Shown one piece after another: positions 11,438 through 12,003 of a DNA stretch of 12,003 bases (the first letter of the stretch is position 1; each line of letters starts with the position of its first letter). The position numbers and the translations under genes were made by a program. The notes below the pieces were generated by a model. The model saw only the letters and a list, made by a program, of their open reading frames with translations. It was not told where the DNA came from and did no database searches. The DNA is taken from assembly GCA_035551935.1 (NCBI GenBank), contig DASZMJ010000676.1, positions 1-12,003 of the forward strand. Reading direction: 5' to 3'. The DNA is from DASZMJ01 sp035551935 (lineage in GTDB: Bacteria > Planctomycetota > Planctomycetia > Isosphaerales > Isosphaeraceae).

Positions 11438-11944
11438 TCACGGGGAGGCCAAATTCGCGGCGATCGAAGCGCGAACTTCGGCCAAATCCTTGGCGGCATA
11501 ATAATCGATAGGAAGGTACATCCCCTCGGCTGAGCGGACCAGAAACTCCTCCAGCGAGGACGTCACACGCACGTATGCCCTGCCGGCCTCCAAATCAGGA
11601 TTCCCCCACAACTGGTCATGGCTCACCAAACCGACCTCGTATTCCTTCTCCCCAATGACCCGGATGACCAGCGGATCGCCGTTTCGAGCAGAACCGATGG
11701 GGACCATCGAGGGCATGAGGCGCTCGAAATCGCGATCTGCGAGGATCTGTTCGACAGAGGAGATGTGAAACCGCCCGATCTGACCGGGGGCATTCAGCCA
11801 ATGTCACTGGAGGGTCCGCTTCAATGCCACGGGTAAGGCGAGGGCTTCGATTTGAGTCGACAGATCCTTCGGGCAGTGGCCGATCTTCAGCGTCCCGTCC
11901 TTATCGAAGTGGCGGATCAGATCGCAAACCAATGCCGAGCGCAC
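11438..11944 (-). pseudogene. SUKH/SMI1-KNR4-type gene interrupted by a single in-frame TGA
   Basis: A GTG at 11944 has a near-ideal Shine-Dalgarno (GGGAGG, plus 11950-11955, 5-nt spacing). It opens a frame of 46 codons (RSALVCDLIRHFDKDG... ending LKRTLQ), then TGA at 11804-11806, then continues in the same frame with HWLNAPGQIGRFHISS to the TGA at 11438-11440. Together they make a 168-residue protein with one stop at codon 47. The joined product has SMI1/KNR4 (SUKH) features: an early ALALPVALKRTL segment, then PIGSARNGDPLVIR, YEVGLVSHDQLW and a C-terminal TSSLEEFLVRSAEGMYLP. SUKH proteins are often immunity proteins for polymorphic toxins. TGA is one base from TGG (Trp). The start ATG at 11716 (codon 77) would give only a 92-residue fragment without the fold's N-terminal part. 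GC is lower than in the neighbours. Alternatives are a sequencing error or recoding. Confidence 0.68.
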
Positions 11945-11961
11945 GAGTACCTCCCGCCGCC

Positions 11962-12003
11962 TCACCTGATGTCGACCTCAGGTTCGCCTTGGAAGATCAC
12001 GGC
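11962..12003 (-). CDS. C-terminal tail of an unknown upstream gene (partial)
   Basis: The minus strand from the window edge is open for 13 codons (AVIFQGEPEVDIR) and ends in TGA at 11962-11964, 17 nt before the SUKH GTG start. The strong Shine-Dalgarno of the SUKH gene sits in this short gap, as expected inside an operon. Thirteen codons are too few to identify a product, and the frame could be open by chance. Confidence 0.35.
   Translation of the reverse strand, partial: AVIFQGEPEVDIR

Noticed and set aside
11616..11836. Short open frames on both strands (11616-11807 minus, 11618-11836 plus) over the SUKH gene
   Set aside because: They lie in other frames of the interrupted SUKH gene, whose frame explains the region from Shine-Dalgarno to stop.

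Overview
The window comes from a high-GC bacterial chromosome, almost certainly a member of the Planctomycetota and probably of the Isosphaeraceae/Gemmataceae group. The evidence is a DUF1549/DUF1553 planctomycete cytochrome gene coupled to a DUF1501 gene, a large multiheme cytochrome paired with an FG-GAP/ASPIC-UnbV lipoprotein, and repeats of a type I associate with these genomes. All genes I can support lie on the minus strand, so transcription runs from right to left.

Layout, in transcription order. (a) 12003-10776 is an accessory end. It holds the tail of an unknown gene, a SUKH (SMI1/KNR4)-type gene broken by one in-frame TGA, a small gene of unknown function, two short attC-like repeats facing each other around that gene, and a 93-bp nested palindrome. 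Three hand-counted lines of the SUKH gene give about 58% GC, against about 75% for a sampled line of the neighbouring large gene. (b) 10684-6217 is a two-gene operon (4-bp gap) encoding a PSCyt1/DUF1549/DUF1553 protein and a twin-arginine-exported DUF1501 protein, with a plausible promoter at 10734-10763. (c) 6192-5060 is a small operon of two exported proteins of unknown function, one secreted and one a lipoprotein, with a promoter candidate at 6163-6192. (d) 5056-57 is a two-gene operon with a GTGA stop/start overlap. It encodes a 1040-residue membrane-anchored pentaheme cytochrome c with TPR repeats and a six-repeat FG-GAP lipoprotein with a C-terminal ASPIC/UnbV domain. A degenerate 7-bp repeat array lies directly upstream, and a perfect 18-bp-arm hairpin at 1-39 follows the operon.

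How the genes may work together: every intact large gene product is predicted to act outside the cytoplasm. The pentaheme protein has five predicted membrane helices. Two of them, TM2 and TM4, carry histidine pairs placed as expected for two stacked b-type hemes, which would allow electron transfer from the quinone pool to the five external c-type hemes. The lipoprotein encoded next is its likely partner. The DUF1549/DUF1501 pair is the standard planctomycete module, whose biochemical role is not established. I see no CRISPR array, tRNA, rRNA or insertion-sequence transposase.
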